Of a stretch of 64,000 bases of DNA, positions 43,736 to 51,876 are shown piece after piece. The stretch spans positions 1 to 64,000 of the forward strand of contig CAJTPO010000006.1 of the NCBI GenBank assembly GCA_910578115.1, written 5' to 3'. Below the pieces are notes generated by a model that was given only the letters and a program-made list of their open reading frames with translations, had not been told where the DNA came from and made no database searches. The stretch comes from an uncultured Lachnospiraceae bacterium (GTDB taxonomy: Bacteria; Bacillota; Clostridia; Lachnospirales; Lachnospiraceae). Positions within the stretch are counted from its first letter, which is position 1; each line of letters begins with the position of its first letter. Position numbers and translations under genes: made by a program.

Positions 43736-44626
43736 TTATTTGATACAGATCTCCGAGACCGTATCTTCTACGCCGTTGATCTGCAGCCTGACATAAATCT
43801 TTCCGTTCTCAAATTCCTGCAGCGGATAGGATAACGGCTCGGAAAGATCCGTAACATCAACGGACTGCACCACATCTCCCTGTACCAGCCACAGGACAAG
43901 TGTGGCCCCCTCCGGCACCGTGCCGCAGGAAATATCCGCATAAAGCAGCTGGCTGTCTGCATCCTCGATGGTCATGCTCTGCTCTTTCACAAATCCGCCG
44001 CTGGCGCTTCTGAAATCCAGTTTCCAAACGCCATCCATACAGGCGTTATAATTCATGCTGATCACTCCCGCATTCCAGATCCGCTCATTGGAAGCGATCT
44101 CTCTGTTGATCCCCTTTCCGGTGACCGCGCAGATGATAAATCCTGTCAGGCAGGTCAGCATGAGCACCAGGCTCATAATACCGGCAACCATAAAGTGCAA
44201 ATGATGTGTTCCCTGTTTTACCATAACTCTGTTATCCTCCTTTTTGACTGGTGTTCCGCATTCTTCACAGTAGTTTGCCCGCCATGAAATCTTATGTCCA
44301 CAGGCCGGGCAGGTCTCTTTTATCTCCGAACGGCGCAGAAAATAAAGCAGCAGGCCGATAAACGGCGTGGCAATAAAAACTATAACCGCCCACAGAATCG
44401 GGTCGTCGCCCCGCCTCCTGCAGTCCTGATACACCCATGCAGCAAAAAAACCGGAAGTGCACAATGCGGCGGCGATAAAGCACAGCAGCAGGACGGGCAG
44501 CATCATGGAAAGGCCGCTGAAACCATCGCTTCTCAAATAGAACAGGCAAAACCGCAGTAAAAGCAGCAGCAGGATGATACCTATACCGATATAAAGCGGA
44601 AATTTTTTGTTTTTCGTATTGTTCAT
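43736..44626 (-). CDS. Zinc-ribbon membrane protein
   Basis: A 296-residue protein with helices at about 10-30, 40-65 and 78-98, a cytoplasmic four-Cys zinc ribbon (CPACG and YCEECG, residues ~108-127), another helix near 145-168 and an extracytoplasmic C-terminal beta-rich domain. No enzyme motif is seen. It is translationally coupled (ATGA) to the small membrane protein and the ECF sigma gene, so it belongs to that stress operon. Confidence 0.8.
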   Translation of the reverse strand: MNNTKNKKFPLYIGIGIILLLLLLRFCLFYLRSDGFSGLSMMLPVLLLCFIAAALCTSGFFAAWVYQDCRRRGDDPILWAVIVFIATPFIGLLLYFLRRSEIKETCPACGHKISWRANYCEECGTPVKKEDNRVMVKQGTHHLHFMVAGIMSLVLMLTCLTGFIICAVTGKGINREIASNERIWNAGVISMNYNACMDGVWKLDFRSASGGFVKEQSMTIEDADSQLLYADISCGTVPEGATLVLWLVQGDVVQSVDVTDLSEPLSYPLQEFENGKIYVRLQINGVEDTVSEICIK

Positions 44627-45000
44627 GCCAATACACCTCTTTTCTCAATACGGATCGTGATGTCCTCTTTTATGTTTGTTCTTTTTACCCCTACTATGGT
44701 GATCAATATGCCCGCCAGGGCAATATAGAAGCAGATCCCGGCGGCAAAGTAAGACAGGTAAGCATTCTCGATCACTGTAAGAGCCAAAACGGCCAGCAGC
44801 GTAAAAGTTACCAGATTTAAAAGCATGGGCATATACCAGAGCGACAGGGTATGTGCGGCAGGCCGCTTTTGCAGGACGGCTTCCTGTTGATACAGGGCCG
44901 TTTTGAGCTTATCATTCAGTTCCGGGGTTGGTACATCGGTCATTTTCATAGAAGCCCGGATGATTTCTTCTATTTCCGTGTCAATGCGGTCATCTCTCAT
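44623..45000 (-). CDS. Small membrane protein, possible anti-sigma factor
   Basis: A 125-residue protein with a cytoplasmic N-terminal helix region (MRDDRIDTEIEEIIRASMKM) and two membrane helices near residues 58-75 and 80-102. It directly follows an ECF sigma gene with an 11-bp overlap, the usual position of an anti-sigma factor. No zinc-finger anti-sigma motif (HxxxCxxC) is present, so the role is by context only. Confidence 0.7.
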   Translation of the reverse strand: MRDDRIDTEIEEIIRASMKMTDVPTPELNDKLKTALYQQEAVLQKRPAAHTLSLWYMPMLLNLVTFTLLAVLALTVIENAYLSYFAAGICFYIALAGILITIVGVKRTNIKEDITIRIEKRGVLA

Positions 45001-45514
45001 AACCAGCGTCCTCCAATCTTTTCTTGATCATGTTTCTTCCCTTGAACAATCGACTTTTCACAGTACCAGGCGGCTTTTTTATGACAGTCGCTATCTGCTC
45101 GATGGAACAGTTGGAAAGATAATATAACAGCAAAGGTACCTGAAACTTTTCCGGAAGGGTCTGTATGATCTGACGTACTTCCGTGATCAGCTCCTTTTGA
45201 AAATACCGCTCTTCGATATTCTCTCCGGAACGCAGTATCATCTCCGCGTCGTCATCGAGATTGTCACAGGGAGCGATCTGACTGCGTCTGGCCTGTTTTC
45301 TCCTGTCGCTTTTCCAGAGATTGTGCGCCAGGGAAAAGAACAGCGCTTTCGGATTTTTCTCCCAGTCAAGCGTCCACTCCGTTTCCAGCGCTTTCAGGAA
45401 CGTCTGTTGATATAAGTCCTCGGCATCCGTTTTGTCCCCGCACAGCTTCAGGCAAAATCTATATATATCTGTACCGAACTCATCAATACATCTTTCTATC
45501 TCTTTCGCATTCAA
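44990..45514 (-). CDS. ECF-type RNA polymerase sigma factor
   Basis: A 174-residue sigma-70-like factor with region 2 (DIYRFCLKLCGDKTDAEDLYQQTF) and region 4 (LPEKFQVPLLLYYLSNCSIEQIA and PPGTVKSRLFKGRNMIKKRL). The start is TTG at 45514 behind GGAGGTG. A TGAACC-N16-CGAATA element 30 bp upstream resembles an ECF autoregulated promoter. It likely controls itself and perhaps the MacB-type transporter downstream. Confidence 0.92.
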   Translation of the reverse strand: MNAKEIERCIDEFGTDIYRFCLKLCGDKTDAEDLYQQTFLKALETEWTLDWEKNPKALFFSLAHNLWKSDRRKQARRSQIAPCDNLDDDAEMILRSGENIEERYFQKELITEVRQIIQTLPEKFQVPLLLYYLSNCSIEQIATVIKKPPGTVKSRLFKGRNMIKKRLEDAGYER

Positions 45515-45543
45515 TGCCTCACCTCCTCTGCCTGTTCACTCTA

Positions 45544-45571
45544 TATTCGCCATGACTTTACAGGTGGTTCA
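45544..45571 (-). promoter_or_regulatory. Candidate ECF sigma promoter
   Basis: TGAACC, 16 bases, CGAATA on the minus strand resembles ECF promoters of the TGAAAC-N16-CGTC type and lies 30 bp before the sigma gene, consistent with autoregulation. Confidence 0.45.
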
Positions 45572-45666
45572 TTTTTTATAGAAAAAAATCATAAATAAAA
45601 CCGGAAACGAAAATGCGATACTTCCACTTCCGCTCCCGGCACAGTCTGGGCAATGCATTGCCTGCC

Positions 45667-46188
45667 TTACCCGTCAACTTCAATGTTGTCATACATCAAA
45701 TATCTTGTCCTGATCGTCTCCAGCGTCATCTTGTAGTTGATATAGCTATAATCCCTGCCGTCTGTATCCGTATACTGCAGGAACAGGCTGTATCCATTTG
45801 CACGCTGGGCGTCCGGCTGATCCCAGAGTTTCAGGACAGAACCGTCTCCATACGAAAGCACGATCGGTTCCCCTTCCGGTATACTCCTGCTCTCTTTGCC
45901 GGACTTGTTAAAAGTAATATAAGAATAGATCCCGTACATATTGTCTGCCGATATTTTGTAATACCTGCCGTCCATCTCGGCGATAAGACTCTCATTCTCA
46001 TAGGCGTAAGTGGTGCTGTTCGAGAGATTTTTGACAAAAACCTTGAACCGTCTGTTATACCCTACAACCCAGCCACCGACAATCAGGACCACCGCAGCCA
46101 GGACCAGTATTCCCGCGATAATAACTGTCAGTGCTTTGTCATGCCCTGTTTTTACATCCTTCCTGATATTTGCATACAGATCATCCAT
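45667..46188 (-). CDS. Membrane-anchored hypothetical protein
   Basis: A 173-residue protein with one membrane helix (about residues 20-43) and a C-terminal extracytoplasmic domain rich in Tyr, Asp and Ser with strand-like segments (YYKISADNMYGIYSYITF). I do not recognise a family. It starts behind GGGGAATAAGGG and lies upstream of the sigma operon on the same strand; a weak CCGG-based hairpin with T-rich tail (45598-45640) separates them. Confidence 0.7.
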   Translation of the reverse strand: MDDLYANIRKDVKTGHDKALTVIIAGILVLAAVVLIVGGWVVGYNRRFKVFVKNLSNSTTYAYENESLIAEMDGRYYKISADNMYGIYSYITFNKSGKESRSIPEGEPIVLSYGDGSVLKLWDQPDAQRANGYSLFLQYTDTDGRDYSYINYKMTLETIRTRYLMYDNIEVDG

Positions 46189-46390
46189 CCCTTATTCCCC
46201 ATTCTTTCCGTTTTCTTAAATTATAAACCTCATCCATGAAATGTGCAATCTGTCAGTATACATTGGAACAGGCATCTGAAACCGTTGGTGTAGCAGTTAT
46301 CGGTCAAATGCCCTGCTGCGAGAAATCTCCTATCCTGCCAAGCAGTTTTCCGATGCTGTGATACATGCCCGAATAAACTACCGGATCCAG

Positions 46391-46882
46391 TTATGTAAGG
46401 TCAACATCAAAAGTATCTTCGCACGCAACCTGCTCATCTACCTGAACATTCCTGATTCGGCAGAAAAAAGTGGTAGAATCTCCGGTTTCGACTGAGCGCA
46501 CCACTTCACATTCATAGACCCACCGGCTTGCGTCCAGAATCGGGACATCCACGACCTCTCCCCTGCAGACATCGTATGAAATATCCTCCTTCTTCCCGTC
46601 TTCGGCGTGATGTGTGCCAAAATAGTCCATAAGCTCCAGCATATCCGTACTGACGAGGTTGACACTCAAAACACCCGTCCTGATCACATTCTGTTTCGTT
46701 CTTTTTGTCCCAAACATACTGATGATCAGCAGATAATCGCCGTCTTTCTCCCCTGTAATGCTGACCCATGTGATCGGCGCAAAGTTATGGCTTCCATCCT
46801 CATTGTTCGTGCCGATGATAAACGCCGGCTGGACACACATCGAAAAATGTGTTCCCCTTGAACTTCGTTTTACAGTTTTCAT
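46391..46882 (-). CDS. Flavin reductase family protein, interrupted by stop
   Basis: An FMN-binding split-barrel flavin reductase (residues MCVQPAFIIGTNNEDGSHNFAPITWVS and KRTKQNVIRTGVLSVNLV). The frame stops with TAA at 46391-46393, but the same frame continues for 28 codons (LDPVVYSGMYHSIGKLLGR and on) to TGA at 46304, matching the normal C terminus of the family. A single substitution (AAA to TAA) would explain it. The full protein would be 192 residues. Confidence 0.85.
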   Translation of the reverse strand: MKTVKRSSRGTHFSMCVQPAFIIGTNNEDGSHNFAPITWVSITGEKDGDYLLIISMFGTKRTKQNVIRTGVLSVNLVSTDMLELMDYFGTHHAEDGKKEDISYDVCRGEVVDVPILDASRWVYECEVVRSVETGDSTTFFCRIRNVQVDEQVACEDTFDVDLT

Positions 46883-46938
46883 ACTGTTCCTCCTTCACAA
46901 TTCTTTAGTAACCTTCCCCCGATTCAACGTTAAAAGAC

Positions 46939-47895
46939 TTACACGCCCTGTGCCCGCATCTCCATGATCAGCTTTCCGACATTGCTGCCTATCGACTTTT
47001 CCAAATTTACAACATCTTCGCAGAATTTCTTTTCGTTATCAACAGCACGGTCTATGTCCATCACCAATTCCTCTGCTTTATAAGAAGTTTTTTGATATCC
47101 GGGGCAAATCTTCCTCAGCTCTTGTTCTACATACCTTCTTTTTGCCGTTACTTTGGGATTCTCCAACAGTTTGTCCCTGTCAAGCTCAAATACTTTATCA
47201 AAATGCAGCAACAACCAGAATTCAAAACATGGATTTGTGACATATAACTTAAATCCCATTTCTTCACACTTATCAACAACATACTTATACTGATCGTTTT
47301 TAGATGACGAAAGGAAACTCTCCCTGTCACGGTCTATGATCAAACAAATTTTGTCGAATCCTTCCGCATATGTGAAGCCACCTTCTTTTATGATGTTTGA
47401 AATATCTGAAATCACATGAACCAGTTCATACTCCTCCTGTAGTGTTTTTAAAATCAGACTACAGCTCTCTTCAATATCATCAACATATGAGTCAAGTGCT
47501 TTTAAACATGTTTCTCTGCAAATTCTGCACATTGTATTCCAAACGCTTCTCGCCTGCACTTTGCTGGACGTTATTATCTTCTGCTCATAAAAATAATCCA
47601 TAATCCGATTCAATAAAGTTTCATACGAAATTTGGTTCGTTCTGTTTTCTTCCAAATTTTCAATTACACGGTTCAGAATTTTTTTCGGGTTACTCCATCC
47701 ATCTTCACTATAGCTTCTAATGACAGGTATAAGCTTAATCAAAGGACTGATCCCAATAATATCGCGCATGGAATCAACCGCCTCAAAGTATATAGCCTCT
47801 GTCACGGATCCTTCATATACAAGAAAATACTTTCTTAAAGTCTTATCCGATAAAAACACTCGTGTCCGCTCTGCAAATGCTCTCTTTTCCCTCAT
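46939..47895 (-). CDS. RloB/AbiLii-like TOPRIM defence protein with insert
   Basis: A 318-residue protein of the RloB family, a TOPRIM-like effector partner of an ATPase. Family signs are the N-terminal FLVYEGSVTEAIYFEA (Glu of TOPRIM), the acidic IDRDRES motif and NPCFEFWLLLHF. Between residues about 72 and 165 is a helical, Cys-containing insert that ordinary RloB proteins (about 200-220 residues) lack. It starts 2 bp after the ATPase stop. The pair resembles AbiL/RloAB anti-phage systems. Base composition is AT-rich, suggesting transfer. Confidence 0.82.
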   Translation of the reverse strand: MREKRAFAERTRVFLSDKTLRKYFLVYEGSVTEAIYFEAVDSMRDIIGISPLIKLIPVIRSYSEDGWSNPKKILNRVIENLEENRTNQISYETLLNRIMDYFYEQKIITSSKVQARSVWNTMCRICRETCLKALDSYVDDIEESCSLILKTLQEEYELVHVISDISNIIKEGGFTYAEGFDKICLIIDRDRESFLSSSKNDQYKYVVDKCEEMGFKLYVTNPCFEFWLLLHFDKVFELDRDKLLENPKVTAKRRYVEQELRKICPGYQKTSYKAEELVMDIDRAVDNEKKFCEDVVNLEKSIGSNVGKLIMEMRAQGV

Positions 47896-47897
47896 TC

Positions 47898-49280
47898 CTA
47901 TACCTCTCTGACCGGAAATACGGTATTGAAAACGGGAACACCCCCATAACGTCCTTCCAAATAGGCTTTATCAATTTTCTGATCGAATCTGGCATTGTAT
48001 TCCTCTAAAGAATAGATATCACTTTCTCCGGATCTTCTTTTATTTACAAACCAGATCTCATCACGCCGCAACAGGTCAAAATCCAGCAGACGCGATTCAT
48101 GAGTCGTCACTATTAACTGGATATTTCTCTGAGCCGCCAATTCTAAAAATGTTTCAACAAATTTATATGTCAGACCTGGATGCAGGCATCTGTCTAATTC
48201 ATCTATGATATATGTCTTACCGCTTTCAGACATTAACACTTCCAATAAATCCAAGAGCCTTACCGTACCATCAGATTCTTCTGACAATTCAAACAAAATA
48301 TTCTTTTTCCCATGCGAAAACTTGATCGTCCTGCAGATCATGTTTCCTTCTTTATCTATATTGAGAATAAAAAAGTCCCGGTTACTCCGCATAATGATTC
48401 CTGTTGCGGCCTCATCAGGCTCTGTCTTCCTATCCACAGTCTTCTTTTCCATGTCAGCGAGCAGATCTTCCTGTATCCTTTTCGGTAAATGCCCCAACAC
48501 CTTTTCCGCAGGCACTTCTACCATTTGAAAGTCTGTGATACCGGTTCCAAAAGCTGCTATAATTCTACAGATTTCTTCAACATTTTCTGTTTCCGCCATG
48601 TAAGAATAATCAGAAATGGGTCTATCCGGATAGTTGATATCCAGCCCATTTCTTATCCACATATAGACATCCTGAAATATGGCCGCCTGTTCAAACTGCT
48701 GATACAAAGTTTTCTTGTTCTGATTCATGATAGACAACAGTAATACGCCGCTATCCTCCTGGATGTCCTCTGCATAAACATTCAGTTTTTCCAGCAGTCC
48801 TTTTGTCTTGACCGCTCCACCGAATTCATAAGTCCCTTTAACGATATCACGACTGAAAATCAATCTCTCTTTATTGTCTGCTGTCAGTTCCACCAACCAT
48901 TCCGACGTAAATCTGCTTTGATTTAAAATCACTTCAAACCCATAGGCATAATATTTATCATTTAACAAAATCTCTAATTCAAAATAACTTTCCTGATCTC
49001 TGCATTCCGCTGCAACTTTACAATATCTGTCAGTATGTCCCTCCGGAAAACCGGACACCACGATCCTTTGCATAAAATCCAATGCTTTCACCAGATTAGA
49101 TTTACCAGAAGCGTTTGCACCATAAACTGCGGCAAACTTAAGCAGTTTAAGTTTTCCATCCTCATATAGATGTTCTTTTTTGCTTCTTACTTTTCCTGCG
49201 ATCATAGAAAACTCTTCTGATCTTCCATCTTCCCTGTCCGAAAACGAAAGAAAATTTTTTATATTAAACCGAATAAGCAA
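47898..49280 (-). CDS. RloA/AbiLi-like AAA ATPase
   Basis: A 460-residue SMC/OLD-like ATPase: N-terminal FNIKNFLSFSDRE, Walker A GANASGKSNLVKAL, an insert region, signature-like SDGTVRLLDLLEVL, Walker B TYIIDELDRCLHPGL and His switch VTTHESRLLDF. It forms the sensor/motor half of an AbiL-type abortive-infection pair with the adjacent RloB. The start is TTG at 49280 behind GGGAGGTGG. A TTGACT-N17-TAAATT promoter lies 31 bp upstream. Confidence 0.87.
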   Translation of the reverse strand: MLIRFNIKNFLSFSDREDGRSEEFSMIAGKVRSKKEHLYEDGKLKLLKFAAVYGANASGKSNLVKALDFMQRIVVSGFPEGHTDRYCKVAAECRDQESYFELEILLNDKYYAYGFEVILNQSRFTSEWLVELTADNKERLIFSRDIVKGTYEFGGAVKTKGLLEKLNVYAEDIQEDSGVLLLSIMNQNKKTLYQQFEQAAIFQDVYMWIRNGLDINYPDRPISDYSYMAETENVEEICRIIAAFGTGITDFQMVEVPAEKVLGHLPKRIQEDLLADMEKKTVDRKTEPDEAATGIIMRSNRDFFILNIDKEGNMICRTIKFSHGKKNILFELSEESDGTVRLLDLLEVLMSESGKTYIIDELDRCLHPGLTYKFVETFLELAAQRNIQLIVTTHESRLLDFDLLRRDEIWFVNKRRSGESDIYSLEEYNARFDQKIDKAYLEGRYGGVPVFNTVFPVREV

Positions 49281-49310
49281 TTTAAACCACCTCCCATATT
49301 GGATACATAT

Positions 49311-49339
49311 AATTTATGTGATTTTTTCACTTTAGTCAA
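49311..49339 (-). promoter_or_regulatory. Promoter of the AbiL-like pair
   Basis: On the minus strand TTGACT, 17 bases, TAAATT within an AT-rich gap between the defence pair and the activase fragment. Confidence 0.6.
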
Positions 49340-49424
49340 TAAATTATGCAAATATTTTTTCATTTTTTCTATTACAGCAGGTGTTTTTTTCTCCCTTATT
49401 CCTATTTTAAAACCACTTCTTCTT

Positions 49425-49910
49425 TCAATCCTCTTTTACATTTTCCCTGCCTTCTCCAATCCCCGGCAGAATACGGCTCTCCCGCAGTGCCGGAGCCGAA
49501 TCATAGTCATATTCGATGGTATGTATATTCACACCTGGGTAGCGTTTATGCAGTTTCTTCATAATCCCCCGCTCACACACATGGCTGACAAGGCAGCCGA
49601 AAGGATGCACGATCAGAATATTCTCATACCCTTTTTCCACCAGGTCTGCCACTTCTGCCGCTACCAGCCAGCCGTCTCCGGTGTGACATCCCTGGTTGAT
49701 CACCGGCTCCGCCATTTCTTTCATTGTTGCAAAATCCGCATCCGGTACAAACCTGCCGCCTTCTGACATACTCTGACTGATATCATGCTGCATACGAAGC
49801 AGACAGCGGATAACCATATCATGCGCTTTTAATACCATCCGCCCGGAGCAGCGAAGTTTGTGATCTTCCAGCTCACTGTCCACCAGATAAATGACATATA
49901 TGACTTTCAT
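49425..49910 (-). pseudogene. C-terminal fragment of acyl-CoA dehydratase activase
   Basis: The frame (161 codons) matches the end of the large CoA-substrate-specific activase/dehydratase protein family: GDGWLVAAEVADLVEKGYENILI, HPFGCLVSHV and YPGVNIHTIEYDYD. Intact proteins exceed 1000 residues; only the last ~150 remain. There is no ribosome site before the ATG, and the upstream region (49911-50161) has no more of the gene. Confidence 0.65.
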
Positions 49911-50104
49911 ATAGGATGGCTTTGACAGGAGCCGGAAGCAGAAATTTACTATGTCGCTTACTATATTTATTATAATATCGGCAGATGATGCCCTTTTGAT
50001 TTGTCATCATGCTTCTTTTTTCTGGCGATTTAGTCCGGGTCATGATCCGCCTTGAAAACGCTGCAGCTTATGAGCGGACAGCATGAACGCCATAGCGCCG
50101 GTGC

Positions 50105-50129
50105 GCTCTGCGCAGCATGTACGCAGAGC
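50105..50129. repeat. Hairpin in intergenic gap
   Basis: An 8-bp stem (GCTCTGCG / CGCAGAGC, 9-base loop) in the 250-bp gap between the activase fragment and the collagen-like gene. No gene is seen in this gap; the hairpin might end the collagen transcript but lacks a T run on that strand. Confidence 0.4.
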
Positions 50130-50161
50130 TGTTACCAGAATTCTTTTTTTAATAAACGGCA

Positions 50162-51742
50162 CTAATTAATACTTAAACCAGCGCTTGCATATCCTACAAC
50201 AGTATTGAGCAGAGACACCCCGCTTGCCGTTGCCGAGAATACCAGCATCAGACGGGTTTGTGCCGTTACCGGAATATTGAGCCCTGTCAGAGAACCGTTT
50301 AACAGAGTGCCAACCGATACCGCTCCGGTAAGTGCCGGCGCCAGATTTAACAATGTTCCGGAGATCGGAGAAAATACGTTATTCGGTGTCGCCGACTGAT
50401 AGATCTGTGCTCTTACCGTAACTGTCGAACCGATTAATGAAAGCGCCAATGTTGTACTAAAGAAGGCACTGAACGAAGTAATGATACCGCTGCGTGGAAC
50501 CTGGAATGCAAAGTTGGAAAGCGTTCCACTGGCATTGGTGATATCTATAGTTGATCCCAGAAGCGTTAACCCCTGTGCGCTGCTTCCAAAGCCAACAAAA
50601 GCGGGAATCCCTGCCAGCCCTCCGGCGATCGTCGTCACAGAAACCGGAACCCCTGATGCAAATGGAATGATCGCTCCCGTACCCGCAACCCCTGTTGGTC
50701 CGGTCGGACCCGTTGCACCGTCTGCTCCTGTTGCTCCGGTTGGGCCTGTCGCTCCTATCGCACCGTCCGCTCCTGTTGCTCCGGTCGGACCCGTCGCTCC
50801 ATCTGCTCCTGTTGCTCCCGTCGGACCCGTCGCTCCATCTGCTCCCGTTGGGCCTGTCGCACCGTCTGCTCCCGTTGCTCCTATCGGGCCTGTCGCTCCG
50901 TCTGCTCCCGTTGCTCCGGTCGGACCCGTCGCACCTGCTGCTCCTGTTGCTCCTGCTGCTCCTGTTGCCCCCGTCGGACCCGTCGCGCCCGTCACACCGT
51001 TCGCACCCGTTGCACCTGTCGCTCCCGTCGGACCGGTTGCTCCCATCGGGCCATCATCACCCGGACACCCCTTCGGCCCCTGCGGTCCGATCGGCCCTGT
51101 CACACCCTGAACGCCCTGCGGACCTGTTACACCCTGGGGCCCCATGGCACCCGTTGGGCCTGTCGCTCCCGTCGGGCCGGGAATTCCCCTGGGTCCCTGC
51201 GGCCCCACATCTCCCTGCGGCCCCACAGGTCCTGTCGGGCCCGTCGGTCCTGCCGGCCCCTGCGGACCGGCATCTCCTCTGGGGCCTTCACATCCCGGAT
51301 CCCCTTTCGGGCCAATGTCACCACGAACACCCTGAATGCCCTGAATACCCTGCGGACCGGCATACCCTCTTGGACCGGCATACCCTCTCGGTCCCGTGTT
51401 TCCGGTAGGTCCTACCGGACCTGTATTTCCTCTGGGTCCTCTCGCTCCGGGAGTCCCGGGAATACCCTGCGGCCCCATAGGACCCGGCTCACCTCTGTCA
51501 CCCTTCGGCCCCGGACAGCCGGTATCTCCTTTGATTCCCTGGGGGCCCATCACTCCCTGATCGCCCTTCGGCCCGGCAGGACCACGCTCACAGCAGGGTG
51601 CACAACAATGATGCTGACAATGCATTTGATAATTGTTACACGAATTGTTACATGAACCGTTACCAGAGCTGTTACATGAATTGTTTCCGGAACTGTTACA
51701 TGAATTGCTACATGAATTGTTACATGAATTCTTATTATCCAT
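50162..51742 (-). CDS. BclA-like collagen repeat protein (exosporium type)
   Basis: A 526-residue protein: Asn/Cys/Ser-rich N terminus (residues 1-35), Cys cluster (CQHHCCAPCC), about 100 Gly-X-Y triplets changing from GPQGP/GPKGD types to GATGPT/GADGAT types, and a C-terminal jelly-roll-like domain of about 160 residues (starting GTGAIIPFASGVPVSV). This domain order matches exosporium glycoproteins such as BclA. The start at 51742 follows AAAGGAT. A perfect sigma-K consensus promoter lies upstream. Thr-rich triplets are likely glycosylated, and a glycosyltransferase is adjacent. Confidence 0.9.
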   Translation of the reverse strand: MDNKNSCNNSCSNSCNSSGNNSCNSSGNGSCNNSCNNYQMHCQHHCCAPCCERGPAGPKGDQGVMGPQGIKGDTGCPGPKGDRGEPGPMGPQGIPGTPGARGPRGNTGPVGPTGNTGPRGYAGPRGYAGPQGIQGIQGVRGDIGPKGDPGCEGPRGDAGPQGPAGPTGPTGPVGPQGDVGPQGPRGIPGPTGATGPTGAMGPQGVTGPQGVQGVTGPIGPQGPKGCPGDDGPMGATGPTGATGATGANGVTGATGPTGATGAAGATGAAGATGPTGATGADGATGPIGATGADGATGPTGADGATGPTGATGADGATGPTGATGADGAIGATGPTGATGADGATGPTGPTGVAGTGAIIPFASGVPVSVTTIAGGLAGIPAFVGFGSSAQGLTLLGSTIDITNASGTLSNFAFQVPRSGIITSFSAFFSTTLALSLIGSTVTVRAQIYQSATPNNVFSPISGTLLNLAPALTGAVSVGTLLNGSLTGLNIPVTAQTRLMLVFSATASGVSLLNTVVGYASAGLSIN

Positions 51743-51805
51743 AAAATCCGTATCCTTTCTACTCAATGAATTAAAAAAATACATTTAAGTATCTTTTTCT
51801 ACAAA

Positions 51806-51832
51806 TAATTTATGCTTACCCGAAATTTCTGT
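51806..51832 (-). promoter_or_regulatory. Sigma-K-type sporulation promoter
   Basis: On the minus strand AC, exactly 16 bases and CATAAATTA match the sigma-K consensus AC-N16-CATANNNTA. It lies about 64 bp before the collagen-gene start, predicting late mother-cell expression. Confidence 0.65.
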
Positions 51833-51853
51833 TACATATTGTAAAAAAACAAT

Positions 51854-51876
51854 AGAGCGTGTCGAAAACACGCTCT
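51854..51876 (-). terminator. Terminator of glycosyltransferase gene
   Basis: A 9-bp perfect stem (AGAGCGTGT / ACACGCTCT, 5-base loop) overlaps the stop codon and is followed on the minus strand by ATTGTTTTTTT. Confidence 0.85.

Noticed and set aside
47898..49280. Retron, PARIS or OLD-nuclease system
   Set aside because: No reverse transcriptase; the ATPase lacks a fused nuclease; the partner's motifs fit RloB rather than the DUF4435 protein of PARIS.
50690..51100. Repeats that could look like a CRISPR array
   Set aside because: The period is 9-27 bp and in frame with Gly-X-Y coding; there are no unique spacers of constant length and no cas genes.
50481..51408. Long plus-strand open frames over the collagen gene (Pro/Val/Ala-rich and Leu/Arg/Ser-rich)
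   Set aside because: They are the reverse complement of Gly-X-Y repeats and have no ribosome sites or family similarity.
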